Assembly (NCBI RefSeq): GCF_026130545.1
Contig: NZ_JAMOIM010000003.1
Location: 292,352 to 356,351, forward strand
Direction of reading: 5' to 3'
DNA: 64,000 nucleotides
Source of the DNA: Lichenifustis flavocetrariae
Lineage (GTDB): Bacteria; Pseudomonadota; Alphaproteobacteria; Rhizobiales; Beijerinckiaceae
Below the pieces are notes generated by a model, which saw nothing but the letters and a program-made list of their open reading frames with translations, was not told the origin of the DNA and made no database searches. The translations under genes were made by a program, and so were the position numbers. Numbering within the stretch: position 1 is the first letter of the stretch; each line of letters opens with the position of its first letter. Positions 45,487 to 54,656 of this stretch are shown piece after piece.

Positions 45487-46629
45487 TCAATCTGACGCGG
45501 AGCTCGCCCCTGAGCGTGCGGGCATGCGCCTGTAGACGTAGTCGATCGGACCCTCGGCGACGGGCTGCACCCCCTCGGCCTCGGCAATCGCGGCCACCAC
45601 CGCGTGGTTCGGCGACAGCATGCAGACCGGATCGGTCGCGGCGGCGTCGCCGGCGAGCGCCAGCGCCTGACAACGGCACCCGCCCCAATCGATCTCTTTC
45701 CGCGCGCAGGATCGGCAGGGCTCCTGCATCCAATCGGTGCCTCGATAGGCCTGAAAGGCTGGGGAATCAGCCCAGATCGTACTCAAGGCATGGGTCGCGA
45801 CGCTCCAGAACTCCAAGCCGGGGATGGTTTCGGCCGCGTGGCAGGGCAAGACCCGCCCGCTCGGCGTGACGTTCAAGGATCGTCGCGCCCAGCCGCCCAT
45901 GCAGGCCTTCGGATAGCGGGCATGATAGTCCGGTGCGACGTGGTCAATGACGATAGTGCCGGCATGCAGCACCTTCAGCCGTTCGATCTCCGCGATGGCT
46001 CGCTTGGCCTCGTCGCGGGATGGCATGAGCGCGCTTCGGTTGCGCAGGCCCCAGCCGTAATATTGCGTGTGGGCGATTTCGACGCGGCGCGCGCCGAGCG
46101 TAATGGCGAGCGCGACCATCGCGCCCGCGCGGGCCACGTTGGCGCGGTGGATGACGGCATTGACGGTCAAGGGCAGGCCTGCCTCCTGCACCAGCGCCGC
46201 CGCCTCCCTCTTACGTGCGAACGCACCCTGATAGCCGGCAATATGGTCTGCCGACGTCGCCTCGGAGTCCTGGATGGACAATTGGACGTGGTCGAGGCCA
46301 GCCTCCGCGAGCCGCGTCATGACCGGACGCGTCAACCCGACCCCCGACGTGATCAAATTGGTGTAGAGGCCGACATGCGCGCAATGGGCCACGAGATCCG
46401 CAAGATCCCGTCGCGTGAGCGGCTCGCCGCCGGACAGGTGAACGTGGAGGATGCCAAGCGCCGCGGCCTCGCCGAACACGCGTTGCCACGTCGCCGTATC
46501 GAGTTCACCGGCGCGCGCATCGAGCTCGATCGGGTTCGAGCAATAGGGGCAGCCAAGGGGACAGCGGTGGGTCAGTTCGGCCAAAAGGCCGATGGGGGCC
46601 GGCAGGTCACGCGGGGTGATCGCTGTCAC
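45487..46629 (-). CDS. pqqE: PQQ biosynthesis radical SAM protein PqqE
   Basis: 380 aa from GTG 46629, overlapping the pqqD stop as GTGA. The radical-SAM cluster is [10 protein letters not shown] (Cys 23, 27, 30). SPASM auxiliary cluster cysteines follow in [30 protein letters not shown] and [20 protein letters not shown]. It forms the Glu-Tyr C-C bond in PqqA while PqqD presents the peptide. Intact. Confidence 0.96.
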   Translation of the reverse strand: MTAITPRDLPAPIGLLAELTHRCPLGCPYCSNPIELDARAGELDTATWQRVFGEAAALGILHVHLSGGEPLTRRDLADLVAHCAHVGLYTNLITSGVGLTRPVMTRLAEAGLDHVQLSIQDSEATSADHIAGYQGAFARKREAAALVQEAGLPLTVNAVIHRANVARAGAMVALAITLGARRVEIAHTQYYGWGLRNRSALMPSRDEAKRAIAEIERLKVLHAGTIVIDHVAPDYHARYPKACMGGWARRSLNVTPSGRVLPCHAAETIPGLEFWSVATHALSTIWADSPAFQAYRGTDWMQEPCRSCARKEIDWGGCRCQALALAGDAAATDPVCMLSPNHAVVAAIAEAEGVQPVAEGPIDYVYRRMPARSGASSASD

Positions 46630-46904
46630 AGGTCGATCATCCGCTTGGCTGCGAGATCGGCCAGGAAGGTCTGGACGTCGCTCTCGATGCGGGTGCGGTC
46701 CGCCTTGAAGGCGCTGGCGAGGTCGTCGACGATAGCGGTGATGGTCGCATCGCCGGTGCAGCGCTTCAGGATTTCCACGGCGACCAGATCGGCTTTCAGA
46801 ACGCGCTCGGGTGCGAGCAGCGTCCACTCGTTGCGGACCGCATCGTGTTTGAGGCGGACGCCGCGCGGCAGGCGCGGTTTGCTGTCAAGCGCCAGAGAGA
46901 TCAT
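46626..46904 (-). CDS. pqqD: PQQ peptide chaperone PqqD
   Basis: 92 aa from ATG 46904, overlapping pqqC by the ATGA quartet. [20 protein letters not shown] and [20 protein letters not shown] form the winged-helix RiPP-recognition fold that binds PqqA and docks on PqqE. The tight overlaps on both sides indicate translational coupling of C, D and E. Confidence 0.95.
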   Translation of the reverse strand: MISLALDSKPRLPRGVRLKHDAVRNEWTLLAPERVLKADLVAVEILKRCTGDATITAIVDDLASAFKADRTRIESDVQTFLADLAAKRMIDL

Positions 46905-47677
46905 GCGGCCCGGACCGTCGACGCCTCGGTGGGCTGCCACGTGCCCGGTGGCGCGGCGCCCTCGACATAGGCCGTCCACAGCCCGTCCAACTGCAGCCAC
47001 AGCACGTTGCACTTGAATTCGAGCGCCGCCATCACGGCGTGCTGTTCCTGCGGCGTGCGCGCCTCGCGCATGACGTAAGCGAGCGCGAAATCGCTATCCC
47101 GCTGCGCCTGTTCGGGCCGGGCGGTGAAATAGGCGAGCGTGTCGCGGCTGACGAACGGATAGTGGGCCAGCATGCCCGACAAGCGTTCGCTGATGATCTG
47201 GGGCGAGAATAGTTCCGTGAGGGACGAAGCGATGGCCTCGAGCAGGCTGCGGCTGCGGCAGAACTCGACATAGGCTTCGACGGCAAAGCGTGTCGCGGGC
47301 AGCACGTGGCGAGCGGAGATGACGTCGTCGCGTGAGAGGCCGAGGCTGTCGGTCAGCCGCAGCCAGCGTTCGATGCCGCCAAGGCCATCTTCCATGCCGT
47401 CATGATCCTCGATCCGCTTGCGCCATTCGCGCCGCAGGGCGGAATCGCCCATGCGGGTCAGCACGGTGGCGTCTTTGATGGGGATCATCGACTGATAGAA
47501 GTAACGGTTAAGCGCCCAGGCCTGGACTTGGCCGAAACTGCACTGGCCGCCGTGCAGTTTCTTGTGAAAGCGATGGTGATTGTGATAGCGCTCGGCGCCG
47601 ATCCGCCGCAACGCCGCCTCGAACGCCGCCGGGTCGAGAAGGCGATCATCCGATCGGCCCTGCATCTCCGGCGTCAT
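46901..47677 (-). CDS. pqqC: PQQ synthase PqqC
   Basis: 258 aa. Heme-oxygenase-like helical protein; HHRFHKKLHGGQCSFGQVQA, NRYFYQSMIPIKDATVLTRM and VLPATRFAVEAYVEFCRSRS match the cofactorless oxidase that carries out the last ring closure and eight-electron oxidation to PQQ. Begins 3 bp after the end of the broken pqqB frame. Full length. Confidence 0.96.
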   Translation of the reverse strand: MTPEMQGRSDDRLLDPAAFEAALRRIGAERYHNHHRFHKKLHGGQCSFGQVQAWALNRYFYQSMIPIKDATVLTRMGDSALRREWRKRIEDHDGMEDGLGGIERWLRLTDSLGLSRDDVISARHVLPATRFAVEAYVEFCRSRSLLEAIASSLTELFSPQIISERLSGMLAHYPFVSRDTLAYFTARPEQAQRDSDFALAYVMREARTPQEQHAVMAALEFKCNVLWLQLDGLWTAYVEGAAPPGTWQPTEASTVRAA

Positions 47678-47680
47678 AAG

Positions 47681-48548
47681 TCAAACTCCATCCCATCGTG
47701 GGCAACCGGCCACTTCCACCCCCATCCGTTCCGCCTATCGTTCGATCAGGACCGGGTTGGTGTTGTCGATGTGAATATAGACTTTGCGGGCACATTGAAC
47801 AGCAGCAAAACCGCGCAACGAACCGGTCTCACCCCCGATTTGCAGGTGGCCCATGCGGCCAGCCGCCTTCGTTGACAGACCAAGAGCCACCATCTCGTCG
47901 TCCGTTGAGGTCGTCTCGTGGAACAGCAACAGGTCGGTGCCTGCGATCCGTGCCGGCAGGTTTGGGGTCAGATGAGCGCAGCCGGGAAATAACCATGCGG
48001 CTATCCGTCGTGGCGATCTCGAGGCCAATCGTGAATTGGGTCAACGTGCCAATTTCGACCGCGCCGGCTTCGCGATAGAGTGGGACCTTGCCGGGCACCG
48101 CGAAGGGCGTCACCCTGAAGCCGAGCCCGGCTGCACCGGATGGTTCAGGGAGACCGGTGTGCGCCGGACATAGACGGGGTCGAGGACGCCGAACACCGTG
48201 TCGAGCGCGACCAGCCCCGGCGTCGCGTCGGTGCCGTAGAGCGTGACGGCCTAGCTCTCCCGCAGCGTCAGAAGCCCCGCGACATGGTCGACATCGCCGT
48301 TCGTCAGGAAGACCGCGTCGATCGGTGAACCACGCTTGCCCACGGAATGCAGCGCAGGGTTGGCAATGATCTGCTGTCGGTGATCGGGGGACGCGTTGAA
48401 TGGCATCCAGCGCCTGTCACCGCGATGCTCGATTGCGTGCGCGCCGTAACCCTATCTCTCCCGTCCCAGGCCAGCGCACAAACGGAGCACCTGCAGTTCC
48501 ACTGTGGAAGCCGCCGCCCGCTGCCGATCCGAGGACGAGAATGCGCAA
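47681..48548 (-). pseudogene. pqqB: PqqB, disrupted by frameshifts and nonsense codons
   Basis: The native protein can be followed across frames. TTG 48548 gives RILVLGSAAGGGF; a one-base loss then moves to QWNCRCSVCALAWD and ARTQSSIAV. FNASPDLRQQIIANPALH-like sequence and VFLTNGDVDHVAGLLTLRES follow, then TAG at 48251-48253. The gene resumes VTPFAVPGKVPLYREAGAVE, another shift near 47990, NLPARIAGTDLLLFHETTST, a TAG after LIER, and VEVAGCPRWDG to TGA 47681. PqqB is a metallo-beta-lactamase-fold hydroxylase acting between PqqE and PqqC. All other pqq genes here are intact. Confidence 0.9.
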
Positions 48549-48590
48549 CTTGAAGGTCCCGCCGCCGCTGCCGGCGTCGGCCTGACGGCT

Positions 48591-48668
48591 TCAGATCGAA
48601 GCGGACTCGTAGCTCGTGACTTCCATGCCGATGCAGACTTCAGTCACGACGGGGGTGGTCCAGGCCAT
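48591..48668 (-). CDS. pqqA: PQQ precursor peptide PqqA
   Basis: 25 residues from ATG 48668, preceded by GGAGGAAATC. It starts MAWTTPVVTEVCIGMEVTSY and carries the precursor Glu16 and Tyr20 (E-V-T-S-Y), which become the PQQ skeleton. It heads the order pqqA, broken pqqB, pqqC, pqqD, pqqE. Confidence 0.95.
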   Translation of the reverse strand: MAWTTPVVTEVCIGMEVTSYESASI

Positions 48669-48848
48669 GATTTCCTCCATGAAATGCAGCCAAGTGCTGC
48701 TCGGGGCCACGCCTATACGCAGCCTCTGTGAATTGTACTCTCACTTTTTCGTCTTGGCCAGAACGTCTGGTTGCGAGCCCGGTGCAACAATCCGGGTTCC
48801 CCGCCGCAAGAGCCTGGATGGCCTCGCCTCACTCGCTCGCGCCCCGTC

Positions 48849-50453
48849 CTAGCCCGGGATGACCCATGGCGTGAGGTATTGCTGCACCAGCACGAGCAGC
48901 CCGAGGATGAACGTCAGGATGATGCTGTGCTTGAAGGTGCGGGCGAAGACCAGCCCTTCCTGGCCCTTGAGGTTGGTGACCGACACGCCCGTAGCGATGT
49001 TCTGCGGCGAGATCATCTTGCCCATGACGCCGCCGGACGAGTTCGAGGCGGCGATCAGTACGGGGTTGAGGCCGAGCTGGTTGGCGGCCACGACCTGCAG
49101 GTTGCCGAACAGGGCGTTGCCGGAGGTGTCGCTGCCCGACATGAAGACCGCGATCCATCCGAGGAACGGCGACAGCAACGGGAACAAGGCGCCCACCGAG
49201 GCGACGCCCCTGCCCAGCGTATAGGCCATGCCGGAATAGTTCATCACGAAGGCGAGCGCGAGGATCAGCATCACCGTGAGGATGGCGATGCGGGCCTGCC
49301 GCCACACCACGCCGACCTGCGCGATGAAGACCGCGGGCGGCAGGCGGACCAGCAGCGCCGTCAGGATCGCCGCGAGCAGGATCGCCGTGCCGGTCGCGAG
49401 CGGCTGGAAATCCCATATCGCACCGTAGGGCGCGTCCTTGTAGAGGGTGATCGAGATCGCGTTGTGCAGCCCCGGCCACTGGATCTTGGTGTCGCCGATG
49501 GCGAAGATCTTGAGCGTCGTCCACACGACCACGACGGCCGAGACGATGAGCCACGGCAGCCAGCCCGCCCAGGTGGCATGGGTGGCGACCGCCGCACGCG
49601 GATCGCGCCGCAGGGCGATGGCATAGGCCGGATCGGCCGCCGGCTGCCAGACGCGCAGGAACAGCAGCGTGACCACGAGCGAGCCGAGCGAGGAGAAGAC
49701 GTCGGTCAGCTTGTAGTCGACGAGATTGGCGGTCGCGAACTGGATCAGGGCGAAGGAGCCGCCGGCGACCAGCAGCACGGGCCACAATGCGGCGAGCGAG
49801 CGGCGCCCGCCGAACAGGCCCATGACGTAGAAGGGCAGCAGCAGCGCGATGAAGGGCAGCTGCCGCCCGATCATCTGCCCGAGCGTGATGTCGGACAGGT
49901 GGGTGACCTGCCCCAGTACCGTGACGGGCACCCCGAGCGCGCCGAAGGCGACCGGGGCGGTGTCGAAGATCAGCGTATAGGTCAGCGCGTCGAGCGGCGC
50001 GAAGCCGACCAGGATCAGCATGGCGCTGGTGATGGCGATGGGGGTGCCAAAGCCGGCGATGCCTTCCAAGAGGGCGCCGAAGCAGAAGCCGACCACGATG
50101 AGGACGATGCGCCGGTCGTTCGGCAGATTGTCGAGGAGCCAGAGCCGCAGGCTCTCGAAGCGCCCGGAGACGACGGCGATGTTGTAGAGCAGTAGCGCGT
50201 TGACGACGATCCACATGATCGGCCAGAGCGCGAAGATCCCGCCGTTGGCGGCGGCGTCGAGCGCCAGTCCGACCGGCAATTGCCACACGGCCGTCGCCAT
50301 CACGATGGCGGCGGCGAGGCCGGCGAGACAGGCCTGCCATGCGGGGCGCCGCAGCACCCCGAGCAGCACCAGCACGATCGCGATGGGGAGGGCAGCCACG
50401 ACGAACGACGCCAGCAGGCTGTCGCCCACCGGCGTGAGCAATTGCTTGAACAT
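48849..50453 (-). CDS. L-lactate permease (LctP family)
   Basis: 534 aa from ATG 50453 after GGGAGGAG. About 12-14 membrane segments, with family signatures FGALLEGIAGFGTPIAITSA, FDTAPVAFGALGVPVTVLGQ and MSGSDTSGNALFGNLQVVAA, then ASNSSGGVMGKMISPQNIAT. A proton symporter for lactate and glycolate. No lactate dehydrogenase gene is adjacent; an IS256 element begins about 270 bp from its start, possibly affecting its promoter. Confidence 0.93.
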   Translation of the reverse strand: MFKQLLTPVGDSLLASFVVAALPIAIVLVLLGVLRRPAWQACLAGLAAAIVMATAVWQLPVGLALDAAANGGIFALWPIMWIVVNALLLYNIAVVSGRFESLRLWLLDNLPNDRRIVLIVVGFCFGALLEGIAGFGTPIAITSAMLILVGFAPLDALTYTLIFDTAPVAFGALGVPVTVLGQVTHLSDITLGQMIGRQLPFIALLLPFYVMGLFGGRRSLAALWPVLLVAGGSFALIQFATANLVDYKLTDVFSSLGSLVVTLLFLRVWQPAADPAYAIALRRDPRAAVATHATWAGWLPWLIVSAVVVVWTTLKIFAIGDTKIQWPGLHNAISITLYKDAPYGAIWDFQPLATGTAILLAAILTALLVRLPPAVFIAQVGVVWRQARIAILTVMLILALAFVMNYSGMAYTLGRGVASVGALFPLLSPFLGWIAVFMSGSDTSGNALFGNLQVVAANQLGLNPVLIAASNSSGGVMGKMISPQNIATGVSVTNLKGQEGLVFARTFKHSIILTFILGLLVLVQQYLTPWVIPG

Positions 50454-50859
50454 CTCTCCTCCCGACCCCTTTTGTGGCAACTGTGTGGCGAACGGAGGGG
50501 AAAGGTCAAGCGTTAAGCGCGGGGTACACTGGGTGATCGCCTGGAGACATCGCGCGATCTCCGAATGCGCATTTCGACCTGCTATGGGCCGTTTGGCCGG
50601 ACCAATCGAACGGCTGCTTGCGATTTCCACAAACCGGAAGCCGCCATTCTCCTTGCGGCCAGGCCAGGTCGCTCGCCTGACACCGATAGGTGCGCCTTTA
50701 CCGTTGGCCAGAGGTAGCGTCCAGGGGAGTGGTGGAGAATTTGGTTTGGGGTCGACGGGCGGAGCTCCGCACATAGCGGAGCCCGTCGGCCCCTTGGGTG
50801 GCCACCGTGCCTCTTGGTAAGGTCGGGTTGCGACACGCGACACGAACCGGAGAACCACG

Positions 50860-52107
50860 ATGACCGACGACACCATGCCACTGCTGGACGCTTTGCTGAA
50901 GCGCGGAGGCGGTGATTTCATGAAGGACTTGGCCGAAGAGGTGCTGCAACGGCTGATGGCCTACGACATCGACGGGCGTATCGGCGCGGGCCGCTACGAG
51001 CGCAATGACGAACGAACGACGCGCAACGGCTATCGCGAACGCCCCTTCGACACGCGCCTGGGGACGCTCGATCTCAAGATCCCCAAGCTGCGCAAGGGTT
51101 CGTACTTTCCGGGCTTTTTGGAGCCACGCCGCACGACCGAGCAGGCGCTCGTGGCGGTGATTCAGGAAGCCTGGATCCAGGGGGTCTCAACCCGCAAGGT
51201 CGACGACCTCGTCCAGGCAATGGGCCTCAATGGTATTTCCAAGAGCCAGGTGTCCGAATTGTGCAAGGGCATTGATGTCCGCGTAAACTCCTTCCTCGAC
51301 AGGCCCATCACGGGAGATTGGACCTATCTGTGGCTCGACGCCACATACCTGAAGGTGCGCGAAGACGGCCGCATCGTGTCGATCGCCGCCATAATCGCCA
51401 CCGGGGTCAATACCGATGGCCGGCGTGAGATCCTGGGCCTCGGTCTAGGACCCTCGGAGGCCACCGTCTTCTGGCTCGGCTTCCTGCGCGGTCTGGAAAA
51501 GCGAGGTCTCAAAGGGGTAAAGCTCGTCATCTCGGACGCCCACGAAGGATTGAAGGCCGCCGTCACCCAGGTCTTCAAGGCAAGCTGGCAGAGGTGCCGC
51601 GTGCACTTCATGCGCAATGCCTTGGCCTATGTCCCTCCGCCTGCCATCCCACGATGCTGCGCATCGCGTGAGCCTTGGCAGGCTCCGCCCAAAGGCCAGC
51701 ATCAGATGGTGGCGGCCGCCATCAGGACCGTGTTCATGCAGGAGACCCAGGCCGCGGCCTCGAAGACGTGGCGCCAGGTCGCAGACCAACTCCGTCCTCG
51801 ATTGCCAAAACTGGCCGCACTGATGGACGACGCTGAAGCCGACGTCATCGCCTTCATGGCCTTCTCAAAATCCCACTGGCCCAAGCTCCACTCGACCAAT
51901 CCGATCGAACGATTAAACAAGGAGGTCAAGCGACGCGCCGATGTGGTCGGCATCTTTCCAAACGAGGCCTCAATCCGGCGTCTTGTCGGAGCTGTGCTGC
52001 TCGAACAGAATGACGAATGGCAACTCCAGCATCGATACATGACGCTCGAAACCATGACCACGCGCGGCGACGATCACGCCGCCGCCCTTCCTCAAATCGC
52101 CGCCTGA
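50860..52107 (+). CDS. IS256-family (mutator) transposase with palindromic in-frame insertion
   Basis: 415 aa. DDE residues appear in [31 protein letters not shown] and [29 protein letters not shown] is the family Cys/His region. Just after ALAYV comes an extra 16-residue segment ([16 protein letters not shown]) absent from relatives, encoded by a 48-bp palindromic element. The frame stays open, but the insertion lies between the second Asp and the Glu, so activity is doubtful. Confidence 0.92.
   Translation: MTDDTMPLLDALLKRGGGDFMKDLAEEVLQRLMAYDIDGRIGAGRYERNDERTTRNGYRERPFDTRLGTLDLKIPKLRKGSYFPGFLEPRRTTEQALVAVIQEAWIQGVSTRKVDDLVQAMGLNGISKSQVSELCKGIDVRVNSFLDRPITGDWTYLWLDATYLKVREDGRIVSIAAIIATGVNTDGRREILGLGLGPSEATVFWLGFLRGLEKRGLKGVKLVISDAHEGLKAAVTQVFKASWQRCRVHFMRNALAYVPPPAIPRCCASREPWQAPPKGQHQMVAAAIRTVFMQETQAAASKTWRQVADQLRPRLPKLAALMDDAEADVIAFMAFSKSHWPKLHSTNPIERLNKEVKRRADVVGIFPNEASIRRLVGAVLLEQNDEWQLQHRYMTLETMTTRGDDHAAALPQIAA
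51635..51689. repeat. 48-bp REP-like palindromic element inserted in the transposase gene
   Basis: Flanked by direct repeats CTCCGCC (51635-51641 and 51683-51689). Inside, GCCTGCC pairs with GGCAGGC, enclosing a second hairpin CGATGC-TGC-GCATCG. The 48-bp period keeps the reading frame, adding 16 codons, like Rickettsia-type protein-coding palindromic elements. Confidence 0.7.
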
Positions 52108-52405
52108 TCGCCAGAAGGCCCGAAGGAACACCCAGCTAAATTCCACCACCTTGACGGACGTGACCCGATGCTGCCCCCGGATCCAACACGGCGAAGGCTT
52201 CAGCGCTTGCATGATTTCGAGGCTATCCGCAGGGCTTCAGTACCCGCTGTCTACGCTTCACGAACGCCGTTGCCGACGCCCATGCAAGACTCGCTTCCGG
52301 CTGACGGGCTCCGTCTTTGCCGGGAGGGCGTCGAACCCTCTGGGTCACGATGAAAGGTTTCAGGTCACATCCTTCCTCCTCTCCAGGGCTTACCCTAACG
52401 CAAGC

Positions 52406-53027
52406 TGGGCCCATGCGCCGAGACAGTTCCTCGACTTCGTGGCCAAGGGCGCGTCGCCGATTGCCAGCGAGGTGCTGAAGCGCATTGCCGCCCTGTGCCG
52501 CATCGAGGGCGAGATCGCCGGCCAATCCGCCGAGGCACGCCGCCGGGCCCGAGAAGCGCGGAGCCGGCCGCTCCTGGTCGCGCTGGAACGCTTCCTGCGC
52601 GACAAGCTGGCCCTCATCAGCCAGAAGAGCACGCTCGCCGATGCCATCCGCTACGCGACCTCACGCTGGACCGGGCTGATGCTCTTCGTCGAGGACGGCC
52701 GCATCGAGATGGACTCGAATACGGTCGAGCGTTCAATCAGGCCCCTGGCCCTCAATCGAAAAAACGCACTCTTCGCCAGCTCTGATCGCGGCGGCGAACA
52801 TTGGGCGGTGATCGCCTCGCTCGTGGAAACCTGCAAGCTGAACGGCGTCGAACCGCAGGGCTACCTGGCCGACGTCATCGCCCGCATCGTCGATGGCATT
52901 CCCCAGAGCCGCATCGATGATCTGCTTCCTTGGACCTATCCGACCATTCCCGGGCTCAAGGCGACCGCCCGAGCAGCATAAACATAGCTACCCGCGCCTA
53001 CGAAGGTGTGCTCGGGGCATCGCTTAC
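52406..53027 (+). pseudogene. IS66-family transposase, C-terminal third, with right IS end
   Basis: From 52406 the frame reads FVAKGASPIASEVLKRIAAL, LLVALERFLRDKLALISQKS and DSNTVERSIRPLALNRKNAL with the catalytic Glu, to stop 52981: the last ~190 of about 520 residues of IS66 TnpC. The frame is open upstream to 52151 but without homology. CGCTTAC at 53021-53027 matches the GTAAGCG end of IS66 elements. The 5' part of the element is lost. Confidence 0.85.
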
Positions 53028-53353
53028 CCCTGATCGACCGCACGACTGCTTGGTCCGAACCATTTCTGCTCCTGCCATGTCACGCCACGGGCCAGCGATG
53101 AGCGTGAGGTCGAACACTCTGCCATAGAAGAAGCCAATACAGGCACTCCATCTCGTGGCGACTGTATCGGTCCAATGGCTTTGTTTTCGGCCCGAAGCGG
53201 CTAGTTTCGCCGCATAAACAGCTGTGCGGGGCGCACGCCTGACCAATCGTTCTATGGTCCATCATGACAAATGGCATGTCGACCATCAAGGAGATACGAT
53301 AGAGAACCTAACGACTATGATGAACAACATCGCTACACCTCGTGTGTGAGAAT
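53028..53353. other. Intergenic stretch between IS66 end and GlxA-type gene
   Basis: No coding signature on either strand. Begins at the IS66 terminal CGCTTAC; no matching left end is in the window. Confidence 0.35.
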
Positions 53354-54379
53354 TCACGCAATGCGACTGTCGATGGAGTCAAACCTTGAGATCGTACGCT
53401 CCCGAGTCGGCGTTTGATTAAATCGTTCGGAATAGCACTTGGAGAAGTGCGAAGCCGAGGTGAAGCCGCAGGCGAGGCCGACCGAGACCATAGAGATCGA
53501 GGTTTGGCGGATCAGGGCTCTTGCGCGCTGAAGCCGGATGTCGAGGTAGAAGCGCGTTGGCGATTGATTGAAGTATTTGGAGAACAGACGTTCCAGTTGC
53601 CGCGTCGAGACGGCGACTTGGGCTGCGAGTTCGGCACAGGACAATGGCTCTTCGACATTTCGCTCCATCAGATCGACGACGTCGATCAGCTTCGGGTGCG
53701 CCACGCTTAACCGGGCGCGGAGCGTCATGCGTTGCCGGTCCTGTCCATCGCGAATGCGATGGTGCACGAGCTGGTCGATCAGAGGAACGACGACTTCGGC
53801 GCCGTGCCGGCATGATATGAGATGCAGCATCATGTCAATGCCGGCGGTACCGCCCGCGCAAGTCAGACGTTTGCGATCGATTTCGAACAGGTTGCAGGTC
53901 AGGCGAAGCTCGGGAAACTGCTCGCGCAGAGTGTCTAGATATTCCCAGTGTATGGTGCAGGTATAGCCATCGAGTAGTCTCGCATGGGCCAGGATGTAAG
54001 CGCCGGTTCCAAGGGCACCCAGCGCGATGCCCCGTGTGGCGAGACTCCGCAGCTTCGCCCTCAACTCATGCGCATCCACCTTCTGAACGTCTGCGTCGGC
54101 GCAAATGATGGCTGCGGCGACCCCTGCCGCATCGTCGAAGGTGCCGTCGGCAGGGATCGGGATGCCGTTCGAAGCCCTGACCGGCAGGCCGTCGGATGAC
54201 AGGATGCGCCAGCGATAAGCTTCGTAGCCGCATACACGGTTGGCGAGTCGCAGCGTTTCCAGCGCCGACACGACGGTCACCATCGACACCTGAGGAACCA
54301 GCATGAACGCGAGTGAAACCGGCTGCGCGCCGTTCTCCTGAGCTGTGCCCAACGGATCGAGAGGATGGCACAGCCTCAA
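53354..54379 (-). CDS. GlxA/GbdR-like AraC-family regulator
   Basis: 341 aa from TTG 54379 (an internal ATG at codon 26 is possible). Residues 20-190 form a class I glutamine-amidotransferase/DJ-1-like domain (VSLAFMLVPQVSMVTVVSAL, ALGTGAYILAHARLLDGYTC, TCAGGTAGIDMMLHLISC). The C-terminal AraC domain (about 230-330) reads LSCAELAAQVAVSTRQLERL and VGLACGFTSASHFSKCYSER. Regulators of this layout control choline, betaine and dimethylglycine catabolism. The divergent dimethylglycine-dehydrogenase-like gene fits that role. Confidence 0.88.
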   Translation of the reverse strand: MRLCHPLDPLGTAQENGAQPVSLAFMLVPQVSMVTVVSALETLRLANRVCGYEAYRWRILSSDGLPVRASNGIPIPADGTFDDAAGVAAAIICADADVQKVDAHELRAKLRSLATRGIALGALGTGAYILAHARLLDGYTCTIHWEYLDTLREQFPELRLTCNLFEIDRKRLTCAGGTAGIDMMLHLISCRHGAEVVVPLIDQLVHHRIRDGQDRQRMTLRARLSVAHPKLIDVVDLMERNVEEPLSCAELAAQVAVSTRQLERLFSKYFNQSPTRFYLDIRLQRARALIRQTSISMVSVGLACGFTSASHFSKCYSERFNQTPTRERTISRFDSIDSRIA

Positions 54380-54656
54380 GGTCGATCACCGCATTCGGAA
54401 AGGAACGAAGCCCAAGCGGCACCCGCTGGCGAGGTCCAAACCTAGTCACGAAGTACACTCATGTCCAGTCCGGGATTGCTTGGTGCCCCGATCGCACTGC
54501 AGCATCTGCTCACGTTGTTGCACCCAGACTTTATGGGGCATGTGAGAGGCCGAAGTCCGATTGCCAAGCTGGCGTCACACCGAACCCGCTTGTTATGTAC
54601 ACTAATGTCTGATTACATCCCGAGGCCGTGCGCGCAAGGAAAGAAGGAGGCTGTCG

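Larger units (their letters stand above)
50728..52152. mobile_element. IS256-family insertion sequence
   Basis: Imperfect terminal inverted repeats: GTGGTGGAGAATTTGG from about 50729 and, complemented, GTGGTGGAATTTAGCTGG ending about 52150. They bracket a mutator-type transposase gene. No matching target duplication is visible; the right flank is directly the remnant of another IS, so the flanks have been rearranged. Confidence 0.75.

Noticed and set aside
52310-52350. GGGCGTCGAACCCTCTGGG resembling a tRNA T-arm
   Set aside because: No acceptor, D or anticodon arms can be folded around it.
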